DNA of 64,000 nt. It comes from Dickeya aquatica. Its GTDB lineage: Bacteria > Pseudomonadota > Gammaproteobacteria > Enterobacterales > Enterobacteriaceae. A program made the position numbers and the translations under genes. The stretch covers positions 2,976,001 to 3,040,000 of the forward strand of contig NZ_LT615367.1 of assembly GCF_900095885.1 (NCBI RefSeq). The letters run 5' to 3'. Below, piece by piece: positions 1-9,084 of this stretch. The notes under the pieces are model-generated. The model was given only the letters and a program-made list of their open reading frames with translations, searched no databases and was not told the origin of the DNA. Every line of letters starts with the position of its first letter. Position 1 is the stretch's first letter.

Positions 1-79
1 GTTTTTCCTGATGAGACAGCGTTTTAGGGCGGGCAGGGAAAGGGTAGTCGATAGTCGGATGTTCTACAGACAGGCTCAT
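1..79 (-). CDS. nadA: Quinolinate synthase, N-terminal 26 residues (runs off left edge)
   Basis: The first 26 codons of a gene reading leftwards off the window. The visible peptide begins MSLSVEHPTIDYPFP and continues with an ARPKTLSHQEK stretch, which matches the NadA N-terminus (an YPFPxxPxxLSxxEK pattern). NadA is the cytoplasmic Fe-S enzyme that condenses iminoaspartate with dihydroxyacetone phosphate to quinolinate in NAD synthesis. The ATG at 79 has a GGGGA Shine-Dalgarno about six bases upstream. A NadR-type operator lies 45 bp upstream, and nadA follows the Lys tRNA cluster in E. coli too. The catalytic part lies outside the window, so the call rests on the N-terminal motif plus context. 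Confidence 0.8.
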   Translation of the reverse strand, partial: MSLSVEHPTIDYPFPARPKTLSHQEK

Positions 80-123
80 TATGAATCCCCAGGCCATATT
101 GATGGCCGCAAATGGCTGAACTT

Positions 124-141
124 TGTTTTACATACTAAACA
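124..141. promoter_or_regulatory. NadR (NAD box) operator upstream of nadA
   Basis: TGTTTT-N6-TAAACA, one mismatch from the enterobacterial NadR box TGTTTA-N6-TAAACA. It overlaps the proposed -10 of nadA. NadR represses nadA/nadB when NAD is plentiful, so this position fits repression by blocking RNA polymerase. Confidence 0.7.
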
Positions 142-161
142 AAATACATATAAAAAGCCAA
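132..161 (-). promoter_or_regulatory. Probable nadA promoter
   Basis: On the minus strand, TTGGCT (156-161) is followed after 18 bp by TAGTAT (132-137). Each hexamer matches the sigma-70 consensus at four of six bases. The NadR-type box covers the -10. The assignment depends on that overlap as much as on the hexamers. Confidence 0.45.
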
Positions 162-232
162 GAAACCTGCAAATATCGCCAGCATTCGTTTTTTTTGTTT
201 AATCGATTAAAAAAATACACCCTATTGCGGTA

Positions 233-250
233 CAGGGCCAAACGGCCCTG
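233..250 (-). terminator. Hairpin after the DUF554 gene
   Basis: Perfect 7-bp stem CAGGGCC/GGCCCTG with a four-base loop, 28 bp beyond the stop of the DUF554 gene and before nadA. On the minus strand a T-run follows only after about 16 bases, so it is a weak or atypical intrinsic terminator. Confidence 0.4.
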
Positions 251-277
251 CCAGAGTAGTCAAGCGAATAAACGTCG

Positions 278-994
278 TCAGGCGAACAGACGATGCCAGT
301 ACAGAGAAAGGGGAATAATCAGCACTAATGCCGGAAGGAAATTGACGACAGCAAAGGTTTTAATCTGCGCGATACGCAACCCGACAGCCATCATGACAAT
401 CCCGCCACAGGCGGCAAAATCCCCCATCGTGATGTCATTCATAAAGGGCATGATAAGTTTGGCGGAGAAAAACAGCAGGCTCTGTACCAGAAACTGAGGG
501 ATCGCTATCGACATCACTGCCACCCCGAGAGTAATGGCAAAAATTAACGCGGTAAAAATATCAAGCGCCGATTTAATAATCAGCAACTGATAATCACCCG
601 TCAGCCCTTCGGTCATTGAACCCACTACCCCGGTACCGCTGGCGCAAAACAGCACAATCAACGCGGTAAAGTTCTGGGTGTAAACATCCTGCGGCAGCTT
701 GAGTGCGGGGGCAGGAACAAACCGGCTCAACAGGCGCTCAATCATGATGGCCCCTTTTTGTACGCCAGCTTCAAGACGTAAAAACTCCCCTACACCCACC
801 CCAAGAATAATTGCCAGCGCGACAGCGGGCAGTTGATGCACCTTTACAACCAGCGTAATCCCCATAGCAATCGACACCATGGCAAATGCCGGTGGCAGAC
901 CATCACGCATACGCTGTGGAATAAAACGCTGTAACACCACGCCCAGCGCCCCTCCTGCCAGAATGGCAACACCATTAATTACCGGACCTATCAT
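278..994 (-). CDS. DUF554 family inner-membrane protein (YqgA/YdfK-like)
   Basis: A 238-residue, strongly hydrophobic protein with about six to seven membrane segments. The N-terminal MIGPVINGVAILAGGALG and the internal GVGVGEFLRLE and FCASGTGVVGSM stretches are typical of the DUF554 family (E. coli YqgA, Bacillus YdfK). The family's function is not established and transport is only a guess. I chose the ATG at 994, which has an AAGGGAG Shine-Dalgarno five bases upstream. A GTG codon directly before it is also in frame. The gene sits between the Lys tRNAs and nadA, where E. coli has no such gene. Confidence 0.8.
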   Translation of the reverse strand: MIGPVINGVAILAGGALGVVLQRFIPQRMRDGLPPAFAMVSIAMGITLVVKVHQLPAVALAIILGVGVGEFLRLEAGVQKGAIMIERLLSRFVPAPALKLPQDVYTQNFTALIVLFCASGTGVVGSMTEGLTGDYQLLIIKSALDIFTALIFAITLGVAVMSIAIPQFLVQSLLFFSAKLIMPFMNDITMGDFAACGGIVMMAVGLRIAQIKTFAVVNFLPALVLIIPLSLYWHRLFA

Positions 995-1307
995 CACGTC
1001 TCCCTTAAGGCTTATCCTTCAATTGTGCAGCTTGCGAAGGGACATTGCCCTCAATCAAAAAAGAAGCTTCCACTATACGCCAAATGTGCTGTCGTGCTTA
1101 AACCGGTACAGGGTAAAAAGAGATATAGCAAACAACATGAAGCGGTAAGGGGTTTTGCAATACGGCAGGAAAAGGTGGCGTGTCTTACCAGATGAGTACG
1201 GTGTTTACGGGGTGGTAGTTGCCGGTTTGTTCGTGCGGGAGTGGTTTTATGAAATCACGCCGGAGCAGGCGGCAATCGTTTAGAAGACATTTACTTCTAC
1301 TTCGCGG
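995..1307. other. Intergenic region with a possible 42-residue ORF
   Basis: 313 bases between the DUF554 gene and the Lys tRNAs. The plus strand at 1155-1283 holds an open frame starting with TTG whose translation ends VREWFYEITPEQAAIV. The composition looks protein-like, but it has no convincing ribosome-binding site, runs against the flanking minus-strand transcription, and matches nothing I recognise. It may be a gene remnant or chance. Otherwise I see only the expected upstream region of the DUF554 gene. Confidence 0.3.
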
Positions 1308-1383
1308 TGGTGGGTCGTGCAGGATTCGAACCTGCGACCAATTGATTAAAAGTCAACTGCTCTACCGACTGAGCTAACGACCC
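1308..1383 (-). tRNA. lysT: tRNA-Lys (TTT), copy 3 in transcription order
   Basis: A 76-base tRNA with encoded CCA, starting GGGTCGTTAGCTCAG at 1383 on the minus strand, with anticodon loop CTTTTAA (TTT) and T-loop GTTCGAATC. It is essentially the E. coli tRNA-Lys sequence, with one D-loop change. Copies 1417-1492 and 1526-1601 are identical. The symbol is generic for a lysine tRNA of this locus. Confidence 0.95.
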
Positions 1384-1416
1384 GCTATTGGTGTGCTACA
1401 CAGAGATATCTTGCTT

Positions 1417-1492
1417 TGGTGGGTCGTGCAGGATTCGAACCTGCGACCAATTGATTAAAAGTCAACTGCTCTACCGACTGAGCTAACGACCC
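1417..1492 (-). tRNA. lysT: tRNA-Lys (TTT), copy 2
   Basis: Identical to the other two Lys tRNAs of this array, with 76 bases, encoded CCA and TTT anticodon. It sits exactly 109 bp from each neighbour, so the spacer was duplicated with the gene. Confidence 0.95.
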
Positions 1493-1525
1493 GCTACAGG
1501 TGTGCCACAAAGAGATATTTTGTTT

Positions 1526-1601
1526 TGGTGGGTCGTGCAGGATTCGAACCTGCGACCAATTGATTAAAAGTCAACTGCTCTACCGACTGAGCTAACGACC
1601 C
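1526..1601 (-). tRNA. lysT: tRNA-Lys (TTT), copy 1 (promoter-proximal)
   Basis: First tRNA of the minus-strand Lys cluster, with 76 bases, encoded CCA and TTT anticodon. E. coli has interspersed Val tRNAs at this locus (lysT-valT-lysW...). Here only Lys copies are present. Confidence 0.95.
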
Positions 1602-1651
1602 AAAACAACGGCTGCTTTAGCAATGGCATATCGCCTTGGCAACGGCGGCAT

Positions 1652-1679
1652 ATATTACTAATATAATTTTTCTGTGCAA
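1652..1679 (-). promoter_or_regulatory. Probable promoter of the tRNA-Lys cluster
   Basis: Minus strand TTGCAC (1674-1679), 16-bp spacer, TAATAT (1652-1657), then a GC-rich stretch ATGCCGCCG where the discriminator should be. That pattern is common for stringently controlled stable-RNA promoters. The first tRNA begins about 50 bases downstream. Confidence 0.5.
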
Positions 1680-1727
1680 CCTATTTTCAGAAAAAAAAAT
1701 CAATTGCTTATAGCTTGAACGCCAAAG

Positions 1728-1760
1728 CACAAAAACCGCGCACATTGCGCAGTTTTTGTG
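1728..1760 (-). terminator. Terminator after cpoB (end of the tol-pal operon)
   Basis: A long hairpin 12 bases past the cpoB stop. Nine bp (CACAAAAAC/GTTTTTGTG), one mismatch and five more bp close a three-base loop. The T-run on the minus strand lies in the descending stem, as in many intrinsic terminators. Confidence 0.6.
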
Positions 1761-1772
1761 TAGGAATAGCGA

Positions 1773-2570
1773 TTACAAACCCGACAACCGTTTCTGAGCC
1801 TGCTTGGCCCCATCGGAGTTTGGGTAGGTTTTTATCACCTGTTCATAGACGGCTTTGGCTTTATCCGTCTGGCCCTTTTCCTGCATCACGACACCCACTT
1901 TGAACATCGCTTCTGAGGCTTTGGGTGATTTAGGGTAATTTTTGACAACATTAGCAAAATAATATGCTGCGTCGTCTTTTTTTCCCTTGTTGTAAAAAAG
2001 CTGACCTAGCCAGTAATTGGCATTTGGCTGATAAGTTGAATCAGGATACTTCTTGATAAAGTTCTGAAACGCCACTATCGCCTGGTCATACTGCTTTTTT
2101 TCCAGCACCAGTGATGCAGCCGCATTGTAGTCGGTATTAGCATCTCCCGTCATCGCAGGTGCGGCTGCGGCGTTTGCGCTAGCACTGTTTGCTGACCCCA
2201 CGTCAGGGGATGCCGCACCGCTCGTTGCTGCCGATGACGCTGACGAGGAGGTGGATCCCTGAGAACCCAGACTATCGATCTGTTGATAGATCTGCTTCTG
2301 GCGTTCAACCACCTGATTCAGTTGATACTGATTTTCCTGAATTTGGCCGCGCAAACCATCAATATCGCGCTGAGTGTCGGCAAGTTGCTGCTGGAGTTGG
2401 GTTAATAGCTGGCTGTGAGCGTTGGAGATACGCTCAAGTTGAGTGACTCGATCTTCTGTCGAGCCAGAGCCGACATTACTGATTGGCGCTTGGGCAGTAG
2501 CGGCCCAGGGGGCCACTACGCCAACCAGTAACGACAGACTCAGCAAATGATGTCTGAAGTTACTGCTCAT
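1773..2570 (-). CDS. cpoB: Cell division coordinator CpoB (YbgF)
   Basis: A 265-residue periplasmic protein and the last gene of the tol-pal operon. It has a signal peptide of about 27 residues ending ATAQA. A Gln-rich coiled coil (about 40-100) trimerises the family. An Ala/Ser/Asn-rich linker (about 105-145) leads to TPR repeats from about 150 to the end (NYWLGQLFYNKG, AMFKVGVVMQEKG). In E. coli CpoB binds TolA and the synthase PBP1B and links peptidoglycan synthesis to outer-membrane constriction. It starts 10 bp after pal, and a strong hairpin follows the stop. Confidence 0.95.
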   Translation of the reverse strand: MSSNFRHHLLSLSLLVGVVAPWAATAQAPISNVGSGSTEDRVTQLERISNAHSQLLTQLQQQLADTQRDIDGLRGQIQENQYQLNQVVERQKQIYQQIDSLGSQGSTSSSASSAATSGAASPDVGSANSASANAAAAPAMTGDANTDYNAAASLVLEKKQYDQAIVAFQNFIKKYPDSTYQPNANYWLGQLFYNKGKKDDAAYYFANVVKNYPKSPKASEAMFKVGVVMQEKGQTDKAKAVYEQVIKTYPNSDGAKQAQKRLSGL

Positions 2571-2579
2571 GCGATTCTC

Positions 2580-3089
2580 TTAGTATACCAGAACGGCACG
2601 ACGGTTCTTGGACCATGCAGCTTCGTCATGACCCAGAACAGCCGGTTTCTCTTTGCCGTAGGAAACCACAGAGATCTGATCGGCAGACACGCCTTTGCCT
2701 TGCAGGTACATCTGCACAGCGTTAGCACGACGCTCGCCCAGCGCGATGTTGTATTCCGGCGTACCACGTTCGTCAGCATGACCTTCAACAGTCACTTTGT
2801 AAGACGGGTTGCTGCGCAGGAAAGCCGCGTGAGCATCCAGCATCTGAGCGAAATCAGGACGAATGTCATATTTGTCCAGATCGAAGTAAACGATGTTATT
2901 GCGTTGCAGTTCCTGCATTTGCAGACGAGCCTGCTCAGCAGAAGACATGTTGCCGCCATTGTTTTCCAGACCTGCACCGCCATTCAGAGAGGACTGGTCA
3001 TTGTTAGCGTGTTTGTTGGAGCTACATGCGGCAACAGCCAGCACCGGCAGAGCCAACATCAGGCCTTTCAGCACTTTATTGAATTGCAT
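2580..3089 (-). CDS. pal: Peptidoglycan-associated outer-membrane lipoprotein Pal
   Basis: 169 residues. The signal peptide ends in lipobox VAAC with lipidated Cys22. A short Asn/Gly/Ser linker precedes an OmpA-like domain (about 60-169) with the diaminopimelate-binding signature [12 protein letters not shown]. Pal tethers the outer membrane to peptidoglycan and is recycled by TolB at the division site. I chose MQFNKVLK at 3089, preceded by AAGGA, rather than an in-frame ATG 13 codons upstream, because the signal peptide begins there. It lies 38 bp after tolB. Confidence 0.97.
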   Translation of the reverse strand: MQFNKVLKGLMLALPVLAVAACSSNKHANNDQSSLNGGAGLENNGGNMSSAEQARLQMQELQRNNIVYFDLDKYDIRPDFAQMLDAHAAFLRSNPSYKVTVEGHADERGTPEYNIALGERRANAVQMYLQGKGVSADQISVVSYGKEKPAVLGHDEAAWSKNRRAVLVY

Positions 3090-3127
3090 TTCTATGTCCT
3101 TTAAATAGGTTATTGTACATATTTTCA

Positions 3128-4414
3128 TTACATATACGGCGACCAGGCAGGGAATCTCACCTGACCATCGGTTGCCGGAAGACGCGCTTTAAAACGCCCG
3201 TCGGTCGAAACCAGTTGCAGCACGGATCCCAGCCCTTGTTTGGAACTGTAGATTACCATGGTGCCATTTGGCGCGACACTAGGCGTTTCATCCAGGAACG
3301 TGTCCGTTAACACTTGAACGCCACCCGTTACCAGATCCTGCTTGGCGACATGTTGAGCGCCGCCGTTGGAGCTGATCATCACCAGGAATTTGCCATCGCT
3401 GCTGACTTCAGCATCCTGATTCTGTGCCCCTTCCCAGGTGATACGCTGTGGCGCGCCACCATTGATACCGACTTTGTAAATCTGTGGACGGCCAGCCTGG
3501 TCAGAAGTATAGGCCAGCGTCTGGCTATCGGGGAACCAGGTAGGCTCCGTATTGTTGCTACGGCCATCGGTTACCTGGGAAATCTGTCCTGAGCCCAGAT
3601 TCATTACATACAGGTTCAAACTGCCACTCTTGGACAGCGCGAATGCCAGTTTGCTGCCATCCGGCGAGAACGCAGGAGCCCCGTTGTGACGAGGGAAAGA
3701 AGCAACCTGCCGGATATCGCTGTTAGCCAACGTCTGGATGACCAGCGCGGAACGACCACTTTCGAAGGTCACATACGCCAGCTTGCTACCATCAGGAGAC
3801 CATACGGGTGACATCAGCGGTTCCGGGGAGCGATGCACCACGAACTGATTATATCCGTCATAATCAGCAACGCGCAGTTCATAGGGATATTGACCACCGT
3901 TAGTCTGTACGACATACGCAATACGCGTACGGAACGCCCCTTTGATACCACTCAGTTTCTCAAACACTTCATCACTGGCAGTATGCGCAGCATAACGCAA
4001 CCACTGTTTCGTGACTTTGAATTGATTTTGCGCCAACACGCTACCGGCATTACCCGAGGTATCAACCAACTGGTAAGACACCAAATAACCATCGGCAGTT
4101 GGCTGAACCTGACCGACCACTACCGCATCGATCCCCAATGCAGTCCAGGCTGATGGCGTCACTTCCGCCGCGCTGCCCGGTTGCTGGGGCATACGACTGG
4201 CGTCGATCGGGTTAAATTTACCACTGTTACGCAGATCGGCGGCCACAATGCTGCCAATTTCTTCAGGAACAGCGCCACCTGTGGACTTAAACGGCACAAC
4301 GCCAATCGGCCGGGCAGAGTCTACCCCTTGGGTAATTTCAATGCGAACTTCTGCGTGTAATACAGCGGTCCACAGCATCAGAAAACTCAATGCTATTTTT
4401 AATGCCTGCTTCAT
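3128..4414 (-). CDS. tolB: Tol-Pal system periplasmic protein TolB
   Basis: 428 residues. A signal peptide is cleaved after Ala21 (VLHA). An N-terminal domain carries the TolA-binding segment, and a six-bladed beta-propeller follows (about 170-428) with repeated [21 protein letters not shown]-like motifs that bind Pal. TolB moves between TolA and Pal to mobilise Pal during constriction. The start has GGGAG five bases upstream. A 131-bp gap separates it from tolA, so an additional promoter for tolB-pal-cpoB is possible, but I could not define one. Confidence 0.97.
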   Translation of the reverse strand: MKQALKIALSFLMLWTAVLHAEVRIEITQGVDSARPIGVVPFKSTGGAVPEEIGSIVAADLRNSGKFNPIDASRMPQQPGSAAEVTPSAWTALGIDAVVVGQVQPTADGYLVSYQLVDTSGNAGSVLAQNQFKVTKQWLRYAAHTASDEVFEKLSGIKGAFRTRIAYVVQTNGGQYPYELRVADYDGYNQFVVHRSPEPLMSPVWSPDGSKLAYVTFESGRSALVIQTLANSDIRQVASFPRHNGAPAFSPDGSKLAFALSKSGSLNLYVMNLGSGQISQVTDGRSNNTEPTWFPDSQTLAYTSDQAGRPQIYKVGINGGAPQRITWEGAQNQDAEVSSDGKFLVMISSNGGAQHVAKQDLVTGGVQVLTDTFLDETPSVAPNGTMVIYSSKQGLGSVLQLVSTDGRFKARLPATDGQVRFPAWSPYM

Positions 4415-4545
4415 CTCATCTCCCTTATCACGGCTACAGCGCCAACGATAATCTGGCAGCGTTTTAACAAACCCATATCAACAAACACAAAGTGTGTGAT
4501 AGCCGGTTAATCCACAGTTACGCACTCTGGATACCGACAACCTCA

Positions 4546-5787
4546 TCACTGCGGTTTAAAGTCTATCGGTGCATTTTTGAAAGCGTCATAGACGTCGGTG
4601 CTAGGCGGTTTTGGTATCCGTGCTTGCTTGGCAGCAGCAATTGCCGCCTGACACAACGCAGGGTCGCCCCCTTCTGTCTTCACATCAATCAGCAGGCCAT
4701 CAGGTGCCAGTCTGATACGTAACGTACAAGTACGGCCTTTGTAGGACTCCCAGTCATAAAATTTACTCTGGATAGCAGAGCGAACCTGGCTGCCGTAACT
4801 ATCGAGCGCAGCACCGGATGCACCGCTCTTTTTACTGTTTCCCACCCCGGCCGCGGCTGCACCACCACTGGCACCGCTCGAACCGCCCTTAGGTGCATTC
4901 TTCGAAGAAGCCAGTCCACCTAAGAGATCATCGACTTCGCCCGCTTGTTTAGCGGAGGCAGCCGCTGCTTTTTTCTTATCATCAGCCGCTTTCTTCGCCG
5001 CAGCGGCGGCTTCTGCTTTCTTCGCGGCCTCAGCAGCAGCTTTTTCTTTAGCCGCTTCGGCAGCCGCCGCTTTAGCCTCTTCTGCTGCCTGTTTTTTCGC
5101 CTCAGCAGCGGCCTTGGCCTTGGCTTCTTCTTCCGCTTTTTTCTTCACTTCGGCGGCTTTAGCTTTGGCCTCTTCCTCCGCCTGTTTCTTTGCCTGTGCA
5201 GCCGCAGCAGCCTTGGCTTCTTCTTCAACTTTCTTTTTTGCAGCAGCAGCAGCGGCTTGTTTCTTGACTTCTTCTTCCGCCTGTTTTTTCGCTTCAGCCG
5301 CGGCTTTGGCTTGCTGTTCAGCTTCCGCTTTCGCTTTCGCCGCCGCGGCTTCAGCTTGTTTTTGCTGCTCTTTAGCTTTCTGCGCCGACTCTTCAGCCTG
5401 TTTCTTCGCCTCAGCCTGCTCCTGTGCCTGCTGCTTGGCTTCTTCTTGTGCTTGCAGACGCTCTTTTTCTAGTTCCTTCAGACGCTGCTGTTCAGCCGCC
5501 TGCTTTGCCTGTAACTCTTCAGCCTGTTGCTCGGCCTGTTTTTTACGCAGTTGCTCTGCACGGCGCGCATCACTCTGTTGCTGTTGCTGGCGATTATACT
5601 GATCGACGACGGCACCGGGATCAACCATCACCGCATCAATCGATGAACCACCGCCGCCACCGCTGGCGTCATCCATCTTCTGATTCATCGAACTCAGGAT
5701 CAGCAACGCAATCAAAATAATGTGCAAAACGACCGAGATAGTAACGGCACGCTTTAGCTTATCGTTTCGTTCGTTTGCCTTTAACAC
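4546..5787 (-). CDS. tolA: Tol-Pal system membrane-spanning protein TolA
   Basis: 413 residues. Domain I has one membrane helix (about 14-34) in a motif close to the family form NDKLKRAxxISxVLHxxL. A GGGG linker leads to domain II (about 60-290), a long Ala/Lys/Glu/Gln-rich helix spanning the periplasm. Domain III (about 325-413) holds the Cys pair and the SKFYDWESYKGRTCTLRIRL stretch that binds TolB, Pal, group A colicins and filamentous phage. The start is GTG. The low-complexity Ala/Lys helix gives long spurious antisense ORFs. It lies in the operon after tolR with a 62-bp gap. Confidence 0.97.
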   Translation of the reverse strand: MLKANERNDKLKRAVTISVVLHIILIALLILSSMNQKMDDASGGGGGSSIDAVMVDPGAVVDQYNRQQQQQSDARRAEQLRKKQAEQQAEELQAKQAAEQQRLKELEKERLQAQEEAKQQAQEQAEAKKQAEESAQKAKEQQKQAEAAAAKAKAEAEQQAKAAAEAKKQAEEEVKKQAAAAAAKKKVEEEAKAAAAAQAKKQAEEEAKAKAAEVKKKAEEEAKAKAAAEAKKQAAEEAKAAAAEAAKEKAAAEAAKKAEAAAAAKKAADDKKKAAAASAKQAGEVDDLLGGLASSKNAPKGGSSGASGGAAAAGVGNSKKSGASGAALDSYGSQVRSAIQSKFYDWESYKGRTCTLRIRLAPDGLLIDVKTEGGDPALCQAAIAAAKQARIPKPPSTDVYDAFKNAPIDFKPQ

Positions 5788-5849
5788 AAGGGATTCCCAA
5801 AAACAGTTTTGCCAGAAAAATGACGATGCATCATTTACGGACTCGCCAG

Positions 5850-6275
5850 TTAAATCGGTTGGGTCATTAACCCGACAGACTTGACACCGGCCTGATGTAA
5901 CAAATTCAGTGCCTTGATTATCTCATCATAAGGAACATCTTTAGCTCCTCCGATAAGAAAAACCGTTTTCGGGTTTGCATTCAGGCGTGACTGTGCCTCA
6001 GCCACCACCTGCTCTGCCGGCAATTGATTCATACGATTATGATCAACCACCAGGCTGTACTGCCCCACGCCAGACACTTCGACAATCACAGGTGGATTAT
6101 CATTACTGGAAACTGCTTTAGATTCTGTCGCATCCGGCAAATCCACTTCCACGCTCTGTGTGATAATGGGTGCCGTTGCCATAAATATCAGTAACAACAC
6201 CAGCAGTACGTCCAGCAGGGGAACAATATTAATCTCGGATTTTAGCGACCGACGGCCACTACGCGCACGAGCCAT
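5850..6275 (-). CDS. tolR: Tol-Pal proton-channel subunit TolR
   Basis: 141 residues, ExbD/TolR family. One membrane helix (about 17-37) carries the proton-pathway Asp22 in the PLLDVLLVLLL motif, followed by a periplasmic dimerisation domain. With TolQ it uses proton motive force to energise TolA. It starts 12 bp after tolQ. Confidence 0.97.
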   Translation of the reverse strand: MARARSGRRSLKSEINIVPLLDVLLVLLLIFMATAPIITQSVEVDLPDATESKAVSSNDNPPVIVEVSGVGQYSLVVDHNRMNQLPAEQVVAEAQSRLNANPKTVFLIGGAKDVPYDEIIKALNLLHQAGVKSVGLMTQPI

Positions 6276-6287
6276 ATTACCTCCCGA

Positions 6288-7375
<1,088 letters not shown>

Positions 7376-7406
7376 TCTACATCCCGGTAATGCGATAAAC
7401 CCCGCT

Positions 7407-7435
7407 ACTATACGCAAGAGGGATAAGGTTTGGAA
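7407..7435 (-). promoter_or_regulatory. Possible promoter of ybgC-tolQRAB-pal-cpoB
   Basis: Minus strand TATAGT (7407-7412) with a weak -35 TTCCAA at 7430-7435 and a 17-bp spacer. The predicted start lies about 25 bp before the ybgC GTG. The -35 is poor, so this is tentative. Confidence 0.35.
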
Positions 7436-7463
7436 TGGGTTCTATGTACAGGATGGTAAATAA

Positions 7464-7487
7464 TTATGGGTTGTGCACAACCCATAA
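7464..7487. repeat. Perfect 24-bp palindrome between cyd and tol operons
   Basis: Arms TTATGGGTTGTG and CACAACCCATAA with no mismatch and no spacer, 22 bp past the ybgE stop and just upstream of the proposed ybgC promoter. As RNA it folds to a stem with a TGCA loop but lacks a proper U-tract. It could be the cyd operon terminator or a protein-binding operator for the tol promoter. Confidence 0.75.
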
Positions 7488-7509
7488 CCAAAAGGAATGA
7501 GCGGATATT

Positions 7510-7803
7510 CTATAAGAAGTAGAAATATAATCCTGCGGCCAGGATCACAAAGGCAGGCAATGGGCTGAAGGCAGCACGCCACCTGACTCGCAGAGGACGA
7601 AAGCCCACACCATGTATTACCCCGCTGCATACGGCCCAAATGAGCGCCATGCCCTGCCAGACGGCCAATGAACTGGTTCGTGCAGCAAAACGGGCTGGCT
7701 CCCAGAAGACACATCCGGCCAGCAACAGAGCCATGCACAGGGAAAGGGCCCTTAGCGGGCCCTTATCCATGCAGCGATAGAGACTATCAATGAAGGCAAT
7801 CAT
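7510..7803 (-). CDS. ybgE: Cytochrome bd operon protein YbgE
   Basis: 97 residues with about three membrane segments. The MDKGPLRALS, LLLAGCVFW and WAVCSGVIHGVGFRP stretches match the YbgE family. It is always found with cydAB, but its biochemical role is unsettled. Its ATG overlaps the cydX stop by 4 bp, and it is the last gene of the cyd operon. Confidence 0.92.
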   Translation of the reverse strand: MIAFIDSLYRCMDKGPLRALSLCMALLLAGCVFWEPARFAARTSSLAVWQGMALIWAVCSGVIHGVGFRPLRVRWRAAFSPLPAFVILAAGLYFYFL

Positions 7804-7916
7804 TGCGGTTTATCTTTATTCGCCTTGGTCGCTTCGCTCTGCTCTAACGCCAGAGCCGTAATGACGCCCAGCGAGCAAGCAAGAAGCGTTCCCAATATCC
7901 AGGCAAAATACCACAT
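7800..7916 (-). CDS. cydX: Cytochrome bd-I small subunit CydX
   Basis: A 38-residue single-span protein that translates as MWYFAWILGTLLACSLGVIT followed by ALALEQSEATKANKDKPQ. The MWYFAWILG start and the Glu after ALAL are the CydX signature. It binds CydA and stabilises the haems of the oxidase. It lies 16 bp after cydB and overlaps ybgE by 4 bp. Confidence 0.95.
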   Translation of the reverse strand: MWYFAWILGTLLACSLGVITALALEQSEATKANKDKPQ

Positions 7917-7932
7917 AAATCAGGCTCCTTAC

Positions 7933-9072
7933 TTAGTACAACGAATGAGTGTTCTGCTCAATATGTTCTTTGGTGATACGACCGAACATCTTGTAGTAAC
8001 ACCAGATGGTGTAACTCAGCACGATAGGCACGAAGATTATCGCCACCACCGTCATTACACGAAGCGTCAGCAGGCTGGAAGTCGCGTCCCACATCGTCAG
8101 GCTGACATTCGGTACCGTTACTGACGGCATCACGAACGGGAACATCGCAATACCGGCAGTCAGGATAACGCACGCAATGCTCAGTGAAGAGAATAGGAAC
8201 GCGAGTGCGCCTCTCTGCGCTCGCGCCATAATCAGCGTGACCAACGGCAGCAGCACCCCCAGCAGCGGAATAGCCCACAGCGCAGGGTAATGATTAAAGT
8301 TAACCATCCAGGCACCAGCCTGACGCACCACTTCTTTATGTAACGGGTTGGACTCGCCAGCCGTATTGATAACCGAGGTAATCACATAGCCGTCAATGCC
8401 GTATACCACCCACACCCCCGCTAATGCGAAAGTGACGGTCAGTGCCAGCGAGGATAGCTGGGCTGCTTTTTTTGCACGGAAGTGCAAATCACCCGTGGTA
8501 CGCATCATCAGGTATGTCGCGCCCTGAGCCAGAATCATGCTCAGGCTGACAATACCCGCCAGCAGGCCAAACGGGTTGAGCAACTGGAAGAAATTACCGG
8601 TGTAATACAGGCGTAAGTACTCATCCACATGAAACGGGACACCTTGCAGCAGATTACCAAACGCCACACCAATGACGACAGGCGGTACAAAGCTACCGAT
8701 AAAAATGCCCCAGTCCCATAGGTTGCGCCAGCGTGAACTCTCCAGTTTTGAACGATAATCGAACCCTACCGGACGAAAATAGAGAGAAGCCAGCACCAGG
8801 ATCATCGCGATATAGAAACCGGAAAACGCGGCAGCATACACCATCGGCCAGGCAGCAAATAAAGCGCCACCTGCCGTAATCAGCCAAACCTGGTTGCCGT
8901 CCCAATGTGGCGCAATGCTGTTAATCATCACACGGCGTTCAACATCGTTACGGCCCATCAGGCGCACGAGCATCCCGACACCCATATCAAACCCATCGGT
9001 GACCGCAAAACCGATCAGCAACACACCAATCAGCAGCCACCAGACAAAACGCAATACTTCATAATCAAACAT
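7933..9072 (-). CDS. cydB: Cytochrome bd ubiquinol oxidase subunit II
   Basis: 379 residues, the same length as E. coli CydB, with eight to nine membrane helices. The N-terminus MFDYEVLRFVWWLLIG and the early VTDGFDMGVG segment are family signatures. It pairs with CydA in the high-affinity quinol oxidase used at low oxygen and under nitrosative stress. It starts 12 bp after cydA. Confidence 0.97.
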   Translation of the reverse strand: MFDYEVLRFVWWLLIGVLLIGFAVTDGFDMGVGMLVRLMGRNDVERRVMINSIAPHWDGNQVWLITAGGALFAAWPMVYAAAFSGFYIAMILVLASLYFRPVGFDYRSKLESSRWRNLWDWGIFIGSFVPPVVIGVAFGNLLQGVPFHVDEYLRLYYTGNFFQLLNPFGLLAGIVSLSMILAQGATYLMMRTTGDLHFRAKKAAQLSSLALTVTFALAGVWVVYGIDGYVITSVINTAGESNPLHKEVVRQAGAWMVNFNHYPALWAIPLLGVLLPLVTLIMARAQRGALAFLFSSLSIACVILTAGIAMFPFVMPSVTVPNVSLTMWDATSSLLTLRVMTVVAIIFVPIVLSYTIWCYYKMFGRITKEHIEQNTHSLY

Positions 9073-9084
9073 AGTGGACTCCTG

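Larger units (their letters stand above)
1308..1601 (-). repeat. Tandem 109-bp tRNA-Lys repeat, three units
   Basis: The three tRNA starts are 109 bp apart, and the two 33-bp spacers are clearly related (CGCTAnnGGTGTGCnACA...GAGATAT). The array therefore arose by tandem duplication of tRNA plus spacer. Confidence 0.85.

Noticed and set aside
81..110. GAATCCCCAGG sequence resembling part of an ERIC repeat
   Set aside because: Only about ten bases agree, there is no paired arm, and the region is the nadA translation start.
4945..5602. Long antisense ORFs over tolA (175 and 162 residues, Ser/Phe- and Ala/Cys-rich)
   Set aside because: They are complements of the Ala/Lys/Glu-repeat helix of TolA, whose codon bias removes stops on the other strand. 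They show no ribosome-binding site or natural composition.
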